NCBI RefSeq assembly: GCF_004364345.1
Contig: NZ_SOCA01000011.1
Coordinates: forward strand, 90,222-154,221
Origin: Prosthecobacter fusiformis
Lineage (GTDB): Bacteria > Verrucomicrobiota > Verrucomicrobiia > Verrucomicrobiales > Verrucomicrobiaceae
Direction: 5' to 3'
DNA length: 64,000 nt
Each line of letters starts with the position of its first letter. Position 1 is the stretch's first letter. The notes beneath the pieces are model-generated. The model did not search any database. It was not told where the DNA came from and saw nothing but the letters and a program-made list of their open reading frames with translations. The position numbers and the translations under genes were made by a program. Below, one piece after another: positions 19,502-29,689 of this stretch.

Positions 19502-19858
19502 TCAATTGGCTGGGACGAAACCGCGGGCGACTTGGGCGGTGGTTTCGAAATCCGTGAAGGTCAGGGTCAGGTAGCGGATTTTGGACTTGAGAGGTTCCTT
19601 CAGGGTGGGGGCGACAATGAGGGTGTCGTTCATGAAGATGGAGATGGGTTTATTGAGGTTGTTCTCCACCACGGTCTGGGTTTCACTGAGCTTGGCGCTT
19701 GTAAAATAGACGCGCAGTTGGGGGTTGGAGTCGTATTCCAGTTCGATCTCCACATGATCTACGTCCTTGGGCTTTAAGTAGAGGGAGCCGCCAGGTTCTG
19801 CTCCCTGGCTGGAGGTGAGGATGAGGGAGACGAGGGTGAGGAGAAGGTACTTTTTCAT
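19502..19858 (-). CDS. Small secreted protein resembling the SecD P1-head subdomain
   Basis: 118-residue protein with a signal peptide (MKKYLLLTLVSLILTSSQG, mature from about residue 20). The mature part contains FTSAKLSETQTVVENNLNKP, then ISIFMNDTLIVAPTLKEPL, which reads like the SecD/SecDF P1-head motif (acid/amide-rich helix, then I-x-hydrophobic-DG-x-hydrophobic-xAPxxxEP). There are no transmembrane helices of SecD, so this is a stand-alone head domain. The start at 19858 was chosen because the signal peptide begins there. It is transcribed leftward, converging on pnp. Function unknown; the resemblance is by eye. Confidence 0.7.
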   Translation of the reverse strand: MKKYLLLTLVSLILTSSQGAEPGGSLYLKPKDVDHVEIELEYDSNPQLRVYFTSAKLSETQTVVENNLNKPISIFMNDTLIVAPTLKEPLKSKIRYLTLTFTDFETTAQVARGFVPAN

Positions 19859-19985
19859 GGGTGGAGAGGGCCGCCCTGGGGAGGACGGGCCGATGCCTGG
19901 CCATGCCAGCAAGTTCGCTTCCAAGGACCGGAGTTATACCCGGTACCCTGCCTTCAATACCTCAAAATGGTATGTTTGGGGGATG

Positions 19986-21335
19986 TCACCCGGCTACGAG
20001 GTCGTAACCGCGCCAGTCTTTAATGGTGACGTCGGCAAAGCTGCCGATGGGCAGGCTCTTATCCACAAAGACGGTGGTATCGATGTCCGGGGCGTCCATC
20101 TCACTGCGGGCGACACCGGGTTCCTCGATAAGAACACGCATGGTTTTGCCGACTTGCTGGCGGTTGACGTGCTCGACGCTACGCTGGATGGCGCGCATGG
20201 CCTCGCTCCAGCGGGCTTTGCGGGTCATGTGGTGGATCTGGCCTTCCATTTTGGCGGCGCGGGTGTCTTCTTCACGGGAATAGTTGAAGACGCCGGCGCG
20301 CTCGAATTTTTCGTCTTCGATGAACTGAACGAGCTCGTTGAAATCGGCCTCGGTCTCGCCAGGAAAGCCGACGATGAACGTGGTGCGGATGGCGATGCCG
20401 GGGATGCCGGCGCGGATGCGTTTGACGAGGTCGCGGATGTAGGCGCCGTCGGTTTCACGCTTCATCAGGCTCAGCATGTTATCGCTGATGTGCTGGAGCG
20501 GCATGTCGATGTAGCGGGCGACCTTGGGACTTTCGGCGATGGCGGAGATGAGGTCATCGCTCCAGTGTGCCGGGTGGGTGTAGAGCAGGCGGATCCAGAA
20601 GTCGCCTGGGATGGCGTTGAGCTCGCGGATGAGGGTGGAGAGGGAGTCCCCCTTGGTGGAGTCCACGCCGCTGCGAGGCTTGGGCCGGTCTTCGGTCCAT
20701 TTGTCCATGCCGAAGTAGGTGGTGTCCTGGGAGATAAGGTTGATCTCCTTGACGCCGCTTTCGATGAGCTGGCGGGCTTCTTTCACCACGCTTTCCTGCG
20801 TGCGGCTGCGGTGGCGGCCACGGATGCGAGGGATGATGCAGAAGGAGCAGGGGTGGTTGCAGCCTTCGGCAATCTTAATGTAGGCGGAATGCTTCGGCGT
20901 GAGGCGGAAGCGGGGCGTGTCAAAGTCCGGGATATACTGGGGCTGGCGGGTGACGTGGTTCTCCTGTACATCCGTGCCCATGAGCCGCTGGATGATGGGA
21001 GCCACCTGGGTGATCTGATCCAGGCCGATGAAGGCATCCACTTCCGGCATGAGGCCGGGCAGCTCTTGGGCGAAGCGCTGGGAAAGGCAGCCGGCCACGA
21101 TGATCTTCTGGCGTTTGCGGTTAGCCTCCTCACGGGCATCCACGGCTTCATGCACGGCACCCACGCTTTCCTTCTTGGCCATATCAATGAAGGAGCAGGT
21201 GTTAATGATGAGCACATCGGCAAGATCTGCCTCCGGGGTCATGGTCATGCCTGCCTGCTGGAGGTGGCCGACCATGATTTCGGAGTCAATGAGGTTCTTG
21301 GCGCAGCCGAGGGAGACGAGACCGACTTTGATCAT
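19986..21335 (-). CDS. rimO: Ribosomal protein S12 methylthiotransferase RimO
   Basis: Radical-SAM enzyme that adds a methylthio group to the conserved Asp of ribosomal protein S12. The 449-residue protein has the three expected parts: an N-terminal UPF0004 domain with cluster cysteines (VSLGCAKNLIDSEIM, INTCSFI, VAGCLSQRF), a radical SAM core with GCNHPCSFCIIP, and a C-terminal TRAM-like region (DATVFVDKSL..., ending RGYDLVAG). LISQDTTYFG matches RimO rather than MiaB. ATG at 21335 is favoured over upstream codons because the family begins with the VSLGC strand. Confidence 0.95.
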   Translation of the reverse strand: MIKVGLVSLGCAKNLIDSEIMVGHLQQAGMTMTPEADLADVLIINTCSFIDMAKKESVGAVHEAVDAREEANRKRQKIIVAGCLSQRFAQELPGLMPEVDAFIGLDQITQVAPIIQRLMGTDVQENHVTRQPQYIPDFDTPRFRLTPKHSAYIKIAEGCNHPCSFCIIPRIRGRHRSRTQESVVKEARQLIESGVKEINLISQDTTYFGMDKWTEDRPKPRSGVDSTKGDSLSTLIRELNAIPGDFWIRLLYTHPAHWSDDLISAIAESPKVARYIDMPLQHISDNMLSLMKRETDGAYIRDLVKRIRAGIPGIAIRTTFIVGFPGETEADFNELVQFIEDEKFERAGVFNYSREEDTRAAKMEGQIHHMTRKARWSEAMRAIQRSVEHVNRQQVGKTMRVLIEEPGVARSEMDAPDIDTTVFVDKSLPIGSFADVTIKDWRGYDLVAG

Positions 21336-21478
21336 AGGGGGGATGAGAATACGGGTAAAAAGCCAGGAGGAAAGGAGAAGATGGTGCGCCCAGATGAAAG
21401 TCGTGGTGCGAATGTTTGAAAACAAGCCCTAGCAATCGCTGGAAATATGCGAAGCACCCACGTATATCCTCATCAGCC

Positions 21479-22390
21479 ATGTCTCTCGCACGTTTATTTC
21501 CTGCCCGCGCCATCCTTTTGTGTGTGCTCGCCGCCCTTACCATTGGGGTTGGCTGGGCGCAGACGCCGCCGCCTGCGGCTCCGCCCGCCCCGCCTTCACC
21601 TCCGGTACCGCCTGTCCCTGGGCAGGAGGGCCAGCGCATGGCCATCCCGGATGATCTGCTGGGAGATGAGCATGTGCGGGAAGAATTTGGTGTAAACCAG
21701 TTCACCACACCCAGCATTCGCAAGCTATTTGAGATGCTGGACGGTCTGGGCAAGCTGTCCTATGATGCGTTAAAGCGTCCTATTACACGGCAGACTCCTT
21801 CGGACCGCGTCCTGGTCTCCCTGGGATTGGGCACCTTGATTGCGGATGGATTCCTCATCGTCCAGTGTGAAAAGGTGGAGGCCATGGAAGATGTGGGCCG
21901 CGCGCTGATCAAGTATGCCAAGGTGCTGGGCACGGGCAGTCGGATGAACCGCCATACCCAGAGCCTTTTTGAGCACAGCATTGAGGGCCAATGGGACAAG
22001 CTGCGCACAGAACTGGCGCTGACCCAGGCGGATGTGGAGGCTGAAATGGTGCAGCTTCGCGATGTGGACATTGCCCACCTCGTGAGCCTGGGCGGGTGGT
22101 TGCGGGCATTCGAGATCGCCACTCGCAGTGTGCAGGACAATTACACGCCGGAGAAATCCCTGCGCCTGCTGCGCAAGGACATTGCCGAATATTATTTGAT
22201 GAGCCTAGAGCACCTGGGTCCGCGTTTGCAGAACAATGCCTCCCTGAAGGCTCTGCGTGAAGGTTTCCAAGCACTGATCCCGCTGATGGATGTGCCCCAG
22301 GACCAGCCACTGACGCAGGAGCAGGTGAAAGCGCTGAGCGACCAGGCTGCCAAGCTGGCTGGCGTGGTCACTGGTGCAATGAAGAGCTGA
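21479..22390 (+). CDS. Secreted protein with Pro-rich linker, unknown function
   Basis: Not recognised. The 303-residue protein has a signal peptide (ARAILLCVLAALTIGVGWAQ) and then a Pro/Ala-rich linker (about 28-50) with alternating PP and AP. The remaining ~250 residues are helical and fairly acidic (FGVNQFTTPSIRKLFEMLDG; RLLRKDIAEYYLMSLEHLG). The ATG at 21479 was chosen to give an intact signal peptide; the frame opens earlier at 21416, overlapping the divergent rimO frame. The next gene starts 16 bp downstream, suggesting joint transcription. Confidence 0.75.
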   Translation: MSLARLFPARAILLCVLAALTIGVGWAQTPPPAAPPAPPSPPVPPVPGQEGQRMAIPDDLLGDEHVREEFGVNQFTTPSIRKLFEMLDGLGKLSYDALKRPITRQTPSDRVLVSLGLGTLIADGFLIVQCEKVEAMEDVGRALIKYAKVLGTGSRMNRHTQSLFEHSIEGQWDKLRTELALTQADVEAEMVQLRDVDIAHLVSLGGWLRAFEIATRSVQDNYTPEKSLRLLRKDIAEYYLMSLEHLGPRLQNNASLKALREGFQALIPLMDVPQDQPLTQEQVKALSDQAAKLAGVVTGAMKS

Positions 22391-22405
22391 TCCGTCCATT
22401 CAATC

Positions 22406-22915
22406 ATGTCCCAACTTTCCCCCGAACAACTCGCCCAAGTAGAAATCTGGGCTGCCGATGGTGCTAACCTTAACCTGGTGCAGGACCGTCTGCGGACGGA
22501 GTTTGGCATCACGATGACATATCTGGACGCCCGCCTGCTGATGCTGGATGTGGGAGTACGCATCAAGGACAAACCGCGTGAGGTGGCCAAACCTGCTGAT
22601 CCAGCACCGGCTGCACCGTTGACGGGTGAGGCTTTCCCTGCTGAGGATGAGACGTGGAATGAGAACTTCGACGATGTCTCCACCGAGCAAATGCCCTCTG
22701 CGGGCATTACCATGAGTGCGGACCAGATCACTATTCCCGGTGCCCTGATCAGCGGGAAGGTGACGTTTAGCGATGGGGTGAATGCCTCCTGGTTTCTGGA
22801 CCAAATGGGCCGTCTCGGCCTCAGCGGCGCACCGCAAGGGTATCAGCCACCGCCGGTAGATGTGCCGCAGTTTCAGCAGCAGCTAGACCTCTTTCTACAG
22901 AAAGCCGGGCTGTAA
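22406..22915 (+). CDS. Conserved-looking hypothetical protein, 169 residues
   Basis: Function not recognised. The N-terminal 50 residues (LSPEQLAQVEIWAADGANLN, then a helix with FGITMTYLDARLLMLD) look like a small helical domain. An Ala/Pro linker (about 62-75) follows, then a beta-rich C-terminal part (ITIPGALISGKVTFSDGVNA) ending in a Gln-rich helix. No signal peptide, so cytosolic. It follows the secreted gene at 21479-22390 by 15 bp and ends in a terminator. Confidence 0.75.
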   Translation: MSQLSPEQLAQVEIWAADGANLNLVQDRLRTEFGITMTYLDARLLMLDVGVRIKDKPREVAKPADPAPAAPLTGEAFPAEDETWNENFDDVSTEQMPSAGITMSADQITIPGALISGKVTFSDGVNASWFLDQMGRLGLSGAPQGYQPPPVDVPQFQQQLDLFLQKAGL

Positions 22916-22937
22916 CCGCCTTCTTTCGGTTTTTTTT
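22914..22937 (+). terminator. Short Rho-independent terminator
   Basis: A 5-bp stem (AACCG, 22914-22918, with CGGTT, 22927-22931) overlaps the stop codon of the preceding gene and runs into eight T. The stem is short, but the T tract is convincing. Confidence 0.55.
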
Positions 22938-23008
22938 ACAGAGGATGGACGGCTTTGTGCGTTCTTGACGGAGGTAGCCGCGTGCTGCCTCCGTAGCCTA
23001 TATTGAGA

Positions 23009-25525
23009 ATGAGTCACCCAGGACGTCCTTCAGTCACGGTTTCAGCCGATTCGCTGAGCCCGCCGACGCATCATGCGCTGGCGATGCTGGACTTGGCTCT
23101 GGAGCCCGCCGTTGAAGGAGGGGATGTGGGGCTGCTGGAGCAGACAGGGGATATCATCGGCAGTTACACGCTGGAAAAAAAGTTGGGGGAGGGCGGCTTC
23201 GGCATTGTCTGGCAGGCAGTGCAGACTGAGCCGATCCGTCGAACAGTGGCTTTGAAGGTGATCCGACCGGGCATGGACTCCCTGGCTGTGCTGTCCCGCT
23301 TTCGCACAGAGAGGCGGGCGCTGGAGCGGATGTCCCACCCGAACATCGCGCTGGTGCTGGATGCCGGGACGACACCGTTGGGTCGGCCATTCTTTGTGCT
23401 GGAACTGGTGAAGGGCCGCGCCATCACCTCCTACTGTGAGGAAGCTGGGCTGGACAGGCGGCAGCGCATCAGCCTGTTCATGGATGTGTGCCGGGCTATT
23501 CAGCATGCGCACCAGCGGGCGGTTCTGCACCGGGATTTAAAACCTTCCAACATCTTGGTGGCGGATGGAGATGACGGGCCGGTGGCCAAGGTCATCGACT
23601 TCGGCATCGCCAAGGCTCTGAGTGAGGATGCGGACTCTCCTGACAGCCTAGGCCATACCCTGCGTGGCATGGTGCTAGGCACGCCGGAATACATGGCCCC
23701 GGAGCAGGCGGCCATGGGAGTAGAGGCGGTGGATGTTCGGGTAGATGTGTATTCGCTAGGTGCCATCCTTTATCAATTGCTCACCGGGGTGCCGCCGCTG
23801 GAGGCGGAAGCTGGGACGACTCAAAAGACCTCCCTCACCGCCATGCTGCAACGCATCTATGAGGTGGATCCTGTGCGACCTAGCGTGCGTGCCCGCCAGC
23901 GCCAGGCGCAGGGGAAGCATTCACCTTGCAAGCCGGAAGAGCTGGTTGGGGACCTGGACTGGATCATCCTCAAGGCTTTGGAGAAGAATCCTGAGCGCCG
24001 CTATGACTCCGCCAATGCGCTGGCTGATGATCTGAAGCGGCATCTGGAGGATGAGCCTGTGAGCGCCGGGCCACCGGACCGATGGTATCGTTTTCAAAAG
24101 TTGGTTAGGCGTAACCGTACGGCCTTTGCAGTGGGGACTGTCATCGGTGTGAATGTCCTCATTCTGGCCTGCGTGAGCACCCTCGCTTTCATGCGGGAGT
24201 CTGAGGCACGGCGCAATTCGGAGAGGCTGCGCAGTGTGGCGGAATCGCAGTCCCGCAAGGCGCATGCGCTGACTGGTTATCTCACGGAACTATTGACCAA
24301 GGCGGGGGAGTTCGTCAGCCAGGGGAAAAATCCTGAAGCACTGCGCTTGGCTCTGAATGAAAGCGTGAAGGAGGTAGAGCAACTCAATGCCGAGCCGGCG
24401 CTGCAAATAGAAGTGCTTGAGCGGCTGGCCAACATCATGATGGCCATGGGGGATGCGCGCAGCGCGCTGCCGCTGGTCAAACGTCTTCATGAACTTATGA
24501 AGACGCATCATGGGGAGGCTGTGCCTAGGACATTGGCTGCGCAGTTGCTTTTGGCCCGCGCTTATTCTGAGATTGGGGACAAGCCGGAGGCACTGCGCCT
24601 GTATCAGCAGATGGATGCAGCTTGGCTAACCCTGGGACCGTCTTATAGCGCCCAGCGGCAGACAACCGCTAAATATCATGCTCGTGAACTGGTGCGGCAG
24701 GGGCGGGGAAGGGAAGCCATGGCACTGGTACAAACGGACCTGCTGACCGCTTCCAACGATGCGCGAGAAAAATCGCTTGGCCTGCTGTTCATGGCGGACC
24801 TTCAATCCGGCATGAAAGACTATGAAGGGGCTGAGAAAACTTTGTTAGACGGCCTGCGCCTCGTGGACAGCTTGCCGATTGACCAAGGGGGTTCCCGACG
24901 TATTTTTCTGCGCTCTCTCTCCCGGGTGAAGGCCAGCCAAGGGGATTATGTACAGGCAGCAAAACATCTGGAAGATATTATTCAAATGGGTGCTTCAGCC
25001 CAAGGTGCTGATCACCACTCCCTGGTGGCGCGCTGGATCGAGGTGGCGCATCTGTACCTGAAGACAGACCGGGTGCAGGACGCCTTCCGTGCTACGGATG
25101 AAGCGATGCAGATCAGTCGTCGCCAGGACAATAACGTCCTGCTACCCCGCGCACTGAGGGCTGCTGCGGAAGTGCGTGAAAAGGCGGGCCAATTTGAGGC
25201 CGCGCTGGCCTACCGGAGAGAATGCATGGAGATGGAGCGGCTTTATAATACTGACCGTGGAAAGTGGATCTATGAGCTGTCTCAGATCGTCTTACTGGAG
25301 TCGAAGTTGCATCTGTATGATGATGTGAAAAGGGATGCGGCTTTGCTGTGGCAACGGTCCCAGACGGAGCCTGCGGTGACGACTGATCCCCCTTTCATGC
25401 GATCAATCTGCAAAATTCTTACTGAGGCCTGTGAAAAGTGGCAAAAAGCCACAGGCAGTCTGGCATTCCAAGACGATATACTGGAGTGGAAGACCCTCAC
25501 AGCTCAAGGCGTGGTGCAGCAATAA
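23009..25525 (+). CDS. Membrane Ser/Thr protein kinase with C-terminal TPR region
   Basis: Hanks-type kinase of 838 residues. The kinase domain (about 50-350) has a Gly loop [10 protein letters not shown], the ATP-anchoring Lys83 in VALKVIRPG, catalytic HRDLKPSN with Asp176, DFGIAK (197-202) and [10 protein letters not shown]. All invariant residues are present, so it should be active. A transmembrane segment (about 373-395, [20 protein letters not shown]) separates it from about 440 residues of TPR-like helices ([40 protein letters not shown]). The ATG at 23009 is used; a TTG two codons upstream is also possible. The partner is unknown. Confidence 0.93.
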   Translation: MSHPGRPSVTVSADSLSPPTHHALAMLDLALEPAVEGGDVGLLEQTGDIIGSYTLEKKLGEGGFGIVWQAVQTEPIRRTVALKVIRPGMDSLAVLSRFRTERRALERMSHPNIALVLDAGTTPLGRPFFVLELVKGRAITSYCEEAGLDRRQRISLFMDVCRAIQHAHQRAVLHRDLKPSNILVADGDDGPVAKVIDFGIAKALSEDADSPDSLGHTLRGMVLGTPEYMAPEQAAMGVEAVDVRVDVYSLGAILYQLLTGVPPLEAEAGTTQKTSLTAMLQRIYEVDPVRPSVRARQRQAQGKHSPCKPEELVGDLDWIILKALEKNPERRYDSANALADDLKRHLEDEPVSAGPPDRWYRFQKLVRRNRTAFAVGTVIGVNVLILACVSTLAFMRESEARRNSERLRSVAESQSRKAHALTGYLTELLTKAGEFVSQGKNPEALRLALNESVKEVEQLNAEPALQIEVLERLANIMMAMGDARSALPLVKRLHELMKTHHGEAVPRTLAAQLLLARAYSEIGDKPEALRLYQQMDAAWLTLGPSYSAQRQTTAKYHARELVRQGRGREAMALVQTDLLTASNDAREKSLGLLFMADLQSGMKDYEGAEKTLLDGLRLVDSLPIDQGGSRRIFLRSLSRVKASQGDYVQAAKHLEDIIQMGASAQGADHHSLVARWIEVAHLYLKTDRVQDAFRATDEAMQISRRQDNNVLLPRALRAAAEVREKAGQFEAALAYRRECMEMERLYNTDRGKWIYELSQIVLLESKLHLYDDVKRDAALLWQRSQTEPAVTTDPPFMRSICKILTEACEKWQKATGSLAFQDDILEWKTLTAQGVVQQ

Positions 25526-25589
25526 TCAGGCCCGCTTCATGCTAGGTTGAAGGTTGACCACGACCACCTCCGTCCTATCCGTCCACTCC

Positions 25590-27125
25590 ATGTTTTCCAT
25601 CCCGCGTTCCAGTGGCATCCTCCTGCATCCGACATCACTCCCAGGGAGGTTCGGCATCGGGGAAATCGGGCCGGAGGCTCACCAGTGGCTGGATGCCCTC
25701 CATCGCATGGGGCAGAAGCTTTGGCAGATGCTTCCGCTTGGGCCCACGGGCTTTGGGGCCTCACCTTATCAGAGCTTATCCAGCTTCGCCGGGAATCCGC
25801 TGATGATCAGCTTTGATGCGCTGCGCAATGACGGGGTGCTGAAGCCCCAGGACCTGGCCATGATCCCAGCCTTCCCGGATCACAAAGTGGATTTCCTGGC
25901 GGCAGATGAGGTGCGTTCTGCGTTTTTGAAGCTGGCCTGCCAACGCTTCATGGCCCAGTGTGACAGCAGCCCGCTCCTGCAGCATGCCTTTGATGCTTTC
26001 TGTGAAAGGCAGGCGGACTGGCTGGATGATTACGCGCTCTTCATTGCCATTAAGGCTGAGCAGGGGGGGCGCACCTGGAACGACTGGCCACCGGAGTTGT
26101 CCATGCGCCACCCAGAGGCGATGGCGGATGCCATGGTCCGCCTCAGTGAAGCCATCGAGGAAGTGAAGGCACAGCAGTTCTTCTTCTTCCGCCAGTGGCA
26201 GAAGTTGCATGCCAGGGCGCAGGAACTGGGCATCAGCCTCATCGGTGACATCCCCATTTTCACTGCTCATGATAGCGCCGACGTGTGGGCGCGGCCGGAC
26301 CTTTTTGAGCTGGATGAACGGGGCAATCCTATCGTTGTGGCCGGCGTGCCTCCAGATTACTTCAGCGCCACTGGCCAGCGCTGGGGAAACCCGCTTTACA
26401 AATGGAGCGCGCATGAAGCAGAGGGATTCGCCTGGTGGAAGGCGCGCCTGCGCAAAACCCTGGAGATGGTGGACATCGTCCGCATCGACCACTTTCGTGG
26501 TTTCGCCGCCTACTGGGAGATCCCGGCAGCGGAGCCGACGGCCGTCAATGGTCGCTGGGTGGGCGCTCCTGGGGATGCCCTTTTTGAAGCTTTAAAAGGG
26601 GAGATGGGAGAGCATGTGCCCGTCATTGCCGAGGACCTCGGCATCATCACCCCGGACGTCACCGAGTTGCGCCTGCGCCATGGATTCCCCGGCATGAAGG
26701 TTATGCAGTTCGCCTTCGGTGCGGATACGATTTCAGAAGATTACATTCCAGAAAATTATCCGGATGAGTCCGTCGCCTACACCGGCACGCATGACAATGA
26801 CACTGTGCAGGGCCTGTTTAACAGCGGCGTGGGAGACGATACCACCCGCACTGCCGAGCAGGTGGAAGCAGAGCGCCGCACCATCCTTGGTTATACTCAC
26901 ACGGACGGATCCGACCTGCACTGGGACTTCATCAAATGCGTCTGGAATTCCCGCTCCCGTATGGCCGTGGCACCCGTGCAGGACCTTATGGGCCTGGGCA
27001 GTGAATCCCGCATGAACACACCGGGGAAAATGGGGGACTTCTGGAGCTGGCGCTTCACCTGGGACCAGCTCACCCCGGACATCGAAGCCCAGATGCTGGC
27101 CATCACCCGCGAGGCGGGTCGCTGA
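25590..27125 (+). CDS. malQ: 4-alpha-glucanotransferase (amylomaltase, GH77)
   Basis: Cytosolic disproportionating enzyme of glycogen/maltodextrin metabolism, 511 residues. It begins RSSGILLHPTSLPGRFGIGE, the standard GH77 opening. The active site is present: DIVRIDHFRGF with the nucleophile Asp, VIAEDLGIITPDV with the acid/base Glu, and TGTHDNDTVQG with the stabilising Asp. The 250s-loop region (VAGVPPDYFSATGQRWGNPLY) is also intact. The ATG at 25590 gives the usual N-terminus. Stand-alone; no other glycogen genes are nearby. Confidence 0.96.
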   Translation: MFSIPRSSGILLHPTSLPGRFGIGEIGPEAHQWLDALHRMGQKLWQMLPLGPTGFGASPYQSLSSFAGNPLMISFDALRNDGVLKPQDLAMIPAFPDHKVDFLAADEVRSAFLKLACQRFMAQCDSSPLLQHAFDAFCERQADWLDDYALFIAIKAEQGGRTWNDWPPELSMRHPEAMADAMVRLSEAIEEVKAQQFFFFRQWQKLHARAQELGISLIGDIPIFTAHDSADVWARPDLFELDERGNPIVVAGVPPDYFSATGQRWGNPLYKWSAHEAEGFAWWKARLRKTLEMVDIVRIDHFRGFAAYWEIPAAEPTAVNGRWVGAPGDALFEALKGEMGEHVPVIAEDLGIITPDVTELRLRHGFPGMKVMQFAFGADTISEDYIPENYPDESVAYTGTHDNDTVQGLFNSGVGDDTTRTAEQVEAERRTILGYTHTDGSDLHWDFIKCVWNSRSRMAVAPVQDLMGLGSESRMNTPGKMGDFWSWRFTWDQLTPDIEAQMLAITREAGR

Positions 27126-27230
27126 GACTTGGTATTGCCTCCTTCTGCGTCATGCCATCCACCAGCAGGCATGAAGCGGCACATTTCTTTTGAAGACCCA
27201 TGCCCCGGCAGCCGTTCATTCTGCCCCTTC

Positions 27231-28424
27231 ATGAAGTTCCTTGCTTGCCTTTTCATCGTATCTCTCGCCTGCACCGCCTCGGCTCAGCGTGCCCTGCATG
27301 TGGACCCGGCTAATGGAAATGACATCAATGATGCCATCAGCGCCCCAGTGAAAACCATCGCCCGAGGCATCCTGCTGGCGGAGCCTGGAGACACCGTGCA
27401 TCTGGCCACGGGCACCTACTTTGAGAGTGTGAACCTGGCGGGAAAAAAGGGCCTGCCTGGACAGCCCATCACCCTGGACGGTCATGGTGCCATCATTGAT
27501 GGCAGCGAGCCTGTCAACGCCACTGAATGGGAGTCCCTGGGCCAGGGCTTATATCGTAAGACCGATCTCCTGCCTGGGCTGACCCCAGCCGCCCTGAGAC
27601 GCTGGTATTTCCTCTGGGATGGCCGCATGGATACCATGGGCCGCACCGCCAAAGGCCCCAGTGCAGCCCTGAAAAAAGTGGCGGAGCTAAAGCCCGGTGA
27701 ATGGACCTATGAAGAGGCTGAAAAAGCGTTCTATATCAAACTGACGGATGGACAGTCCCTGGATGTCGCCCGCCTCCGCTACCCCGCTCGCAGCAACGGC
27801 GTTAGCCTCTCGGGCCAGGGGCGCCATCTGACTGTCCGCAACCTTACTTGTACCCATGTTTGGAACGATGGCTTCAACATCCATGGAGACCAGTTGGACA
27901 CCGTCTTCGAAAACATTACCGCCATCGAATGTGGAGATGATGGATTCAGCGCCCATGAGACCGCTGAATGCCGTATTAATGGCTTCACCAGCCTGCGCAA
28001 TTCCACGGGTCTTTGTGACATCGGCTCCAGCGTCACTCATTTTAAAAATATTTTCATTAGCGGCTGCTATGGACATGATGTTTTCTTCCATGGCAACACA
28101 GCCCACAGCTTGGAAAACGCCCTCATAGAAAGCCGGGCAGCCCACGTCATTACCGTTACCCACCGCGGCAGCGAAACGAGTCAGGCCCCCTGCCGTGCCA
28201 CTTTTAAAAACGTCCTGCTGCGCCGTTTCGAAAGCCAGGCTGGTGAAGTCCGCATCACCGGTCCCTGTCAGATAGAAATGCACGGATGCACCCTTTTTGA
28301 TCTGTCCAGCCAAGTCAGTGCCGAGGCCACTCTGTCGATGACTAATACCCAGTTAGGCCCGCCCGCGTCCGCTTCTACCTGGGGTGCGGATGCCGCTGCA
28401 CTTGAGGCGTTGCGGCGTGAATAA
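27231..28424 (+). CDS. Secreted right-handed parallel beta-helix protein
   Basis: 397-residue exported protein with a signal peptide (FLACLFIVSLACTASAQ). It starts HVDPANGNDINDAISAPVKTIARGI, the typical opening of pectate-lyase-like beta-helix proteins, and continues with GTYFESVNLAGKKGLPGQP. Further stretches (GRHLTVRNLTCTHVWNDGFN, DTVFENITAIECGDDGFSAHE, MHGCTLFD) look like beta-helix coils. The ATG at 27231 is taken because the signal peptide begins there; upstream frame is non-conserved in look. Possible polysaccharide lyase or surface protein; catalytic residues cannot be assigned. Confidence 0.85.
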   Translation: MKFLACLFIVSLACTASAQRALHVDPANGNDINDAISAPVKTIARGILLAEPGDTVHLATGTYFESVNLAGKKGLPGQPITLDGHGAIIDGSEPVNATEWESLGQGLYRKTDLLPGLTPAALRRWYFLWDGRMDTMGRTAKGPSAALKKVAELKPGEWTYEEAEKAFYIKLTDGQSLDVARLRYPARSNGVSLSGQGRHLTVRNLTCTHVWNDGFNIHGDQLDTVFENITAIECGDDGFSAHETAECRINGFTSLRNSTGLCDIGSSVTHFKNIFISGCYGHDVFFHGNTAHSLENALIESRAAHVITVTHRGSETSQAPCRATFKNVLLRRFESQAGEVRITGPCQIEMHGCTLFDLSSQVSAEATLSMTNTQLGPPASASTWGADAAALEALRRE

Positions 28425-28500
28425 AAGGGATGAGTTTAGCCGCAGGGGGCATACACTATACCCCATGCTTGCAGCAGTCGCGTAGCACGCTGCTCATCGC

Positions 28501-29592
28501 TCACGCGAGGGCAGCTTGTGCGGTACGGATGGCGGCATCGGGAACGCTGATGGCGAGCATGTTGGTACGCATCTGGCGGCCGATTTTGCCGTTGTTGTCC
28601 AGGATCTTAGCCACGCATTCACCAGTCTCTTTGGCCGTGAAAGCGCGGTAGGCGCAGTTTCTGGAGAGGAGCATCTCAGCATTGCCTTCTTCCTGGCCGG
28701 GTACGACGTAATCAATGACGGCGGGAATGCGCGCGGCCAGGACTTCATGAAGGATGGCACCGCCAGCTTTGCAGATCACCACATCATGCGTGCGCAGCAG
28801 CTCGGGGATTCGGGTGGTCCAGCCGATGATTTCCACTGGGGCATCGGGCATGGCATCGGTAAATTTACGCAGCACATGGTAAAGGCGGGAGCTGTGCTTG
28901 CCTACAGGGATGGTGAGCTGGACATCCTTCCTCAAAAGCGGTTTTAATGAGGCCAGAGTGGCTGCCACATGTCGTGCGGTCGTGGAGGGCAGGTATAGAA
29001 TGCGCTGCACGCCCGGGCGGGTGGCTTCCGGCGGTAAGGTCTCAGTGAATTGCAGGCTGACAGGGAAGCCGGTGATGCGGATTTTTTCACGCGGCACTCC
29101 CAGCTTTTCCACCACTTCCTTCGTTTCGGCATCGGCCACGCAGTAGAGATCGCTCGGCTGCATGAGCCAGATGCGGTGAACGCTGATGGAATCGGTGATG
29201 ATGGTGACTAGACGAGGCACGGGCTCCCCCTGCTTGCGCAGGGCATCCAAAAGAGCGGCATACAGCGGATAAGTGCTGATGATGAGGCGGGGCTGAAGGG
29301 CTTCGATCTTTTCCTTCAGTCCGCGCACGAGCGGGGCCAGCCAAGCGCTGTCCTGGGGGTCCACATCGGATTTTTCCAGCATGTGATAAACCATGCGCCA
29401 GCCGCTGGGGAAATGGGTAATGGCCTGCTGGTAGAGATTTTTCAGCAGGGTGGCGATGCGGGGCTGGACCTCGCTGACGAGGTCGATGGCCTGGATATCC
29501 TCTCCTGGGTAAAGTTGCCTAAGCGCTTCAGCCGTGGAAAATGCGGCGGTGTTATGCCCATCGCCAAAGCCTGCTGTCAGCACTAAAATCAT
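28501..29592 (-). CDS. MGDG synthase / GT28-family glycosyltransferase
   Basis: GT-B glycosyltransferase of 363 residues. MILVLTAGFGDGHNTAAFS is the N-terminal nucleotide-fold loop of the MGDG synthase family. The C-terminal half has VEIIGWTTRIPELLRTHDVV and then CKAGGAILHEVLAARIPAVI, matching the donor-binding GGxxxxE region shared with MurG. Members galactosylate or glucosylate diacylglycerol, or process UDP-GlcNAc; here a membrane glycolipid role is inferred. Cytosolic face of the membrane. Divergent from the amidase gene. Confidence 0.88.
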   Translation of the reverse strand: MILVLTAGFGDGHNTAAFSTAEALRQLYPGEDIQAIDLVSEVQPRIATLLKNLYQQAITHFPSGWRMVYHMLEKSDVDPQDSAWLAPLVRGLKEKIEALQPRLIISTYPLYAALLDALRKQGEPVPRLVTIITDSISVHRIWLMQPSDLYCVADAETKEVVEKLGVPREKIRITGFPVSLQFTETLPPEATRPGVQRILYLPSTTARHVAATLASLKPLLRKDVQLTIPVGKHSSRLYHVLRKFTDAMPDAPVEIIGWTTRIPELLRTHDVVICKAGGAILHEVLAARIPAVIDYVVPGQEEGNAEMLLSRNCAYRAFTAKETGECVAKILDNNGKIGRQMRTNMLAISVPDAAIRTAQAALA

Positions 29593-29689
29593 AGGCCTAT
29601 GGCTGGCCGGAAATCGGCAGAACTCAAACTAAATGTCAGAGGGCTTACTCCTTGCTGGCAAACAGTCAGACCTCCAGCATACTGCGGGC

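Noticed and set aside
19815..21419. 534-residue frame opposite rimO
   Set aside because: Shadow of rimO; amino acid composition is Gly/Asp/Ala-rich without motif.
28446..28464. GGGGCATA/TATACCCC hairpin after the beta-helix gene
   Set aside because: One mismatch and no T tract on either side, so not called a terminator.
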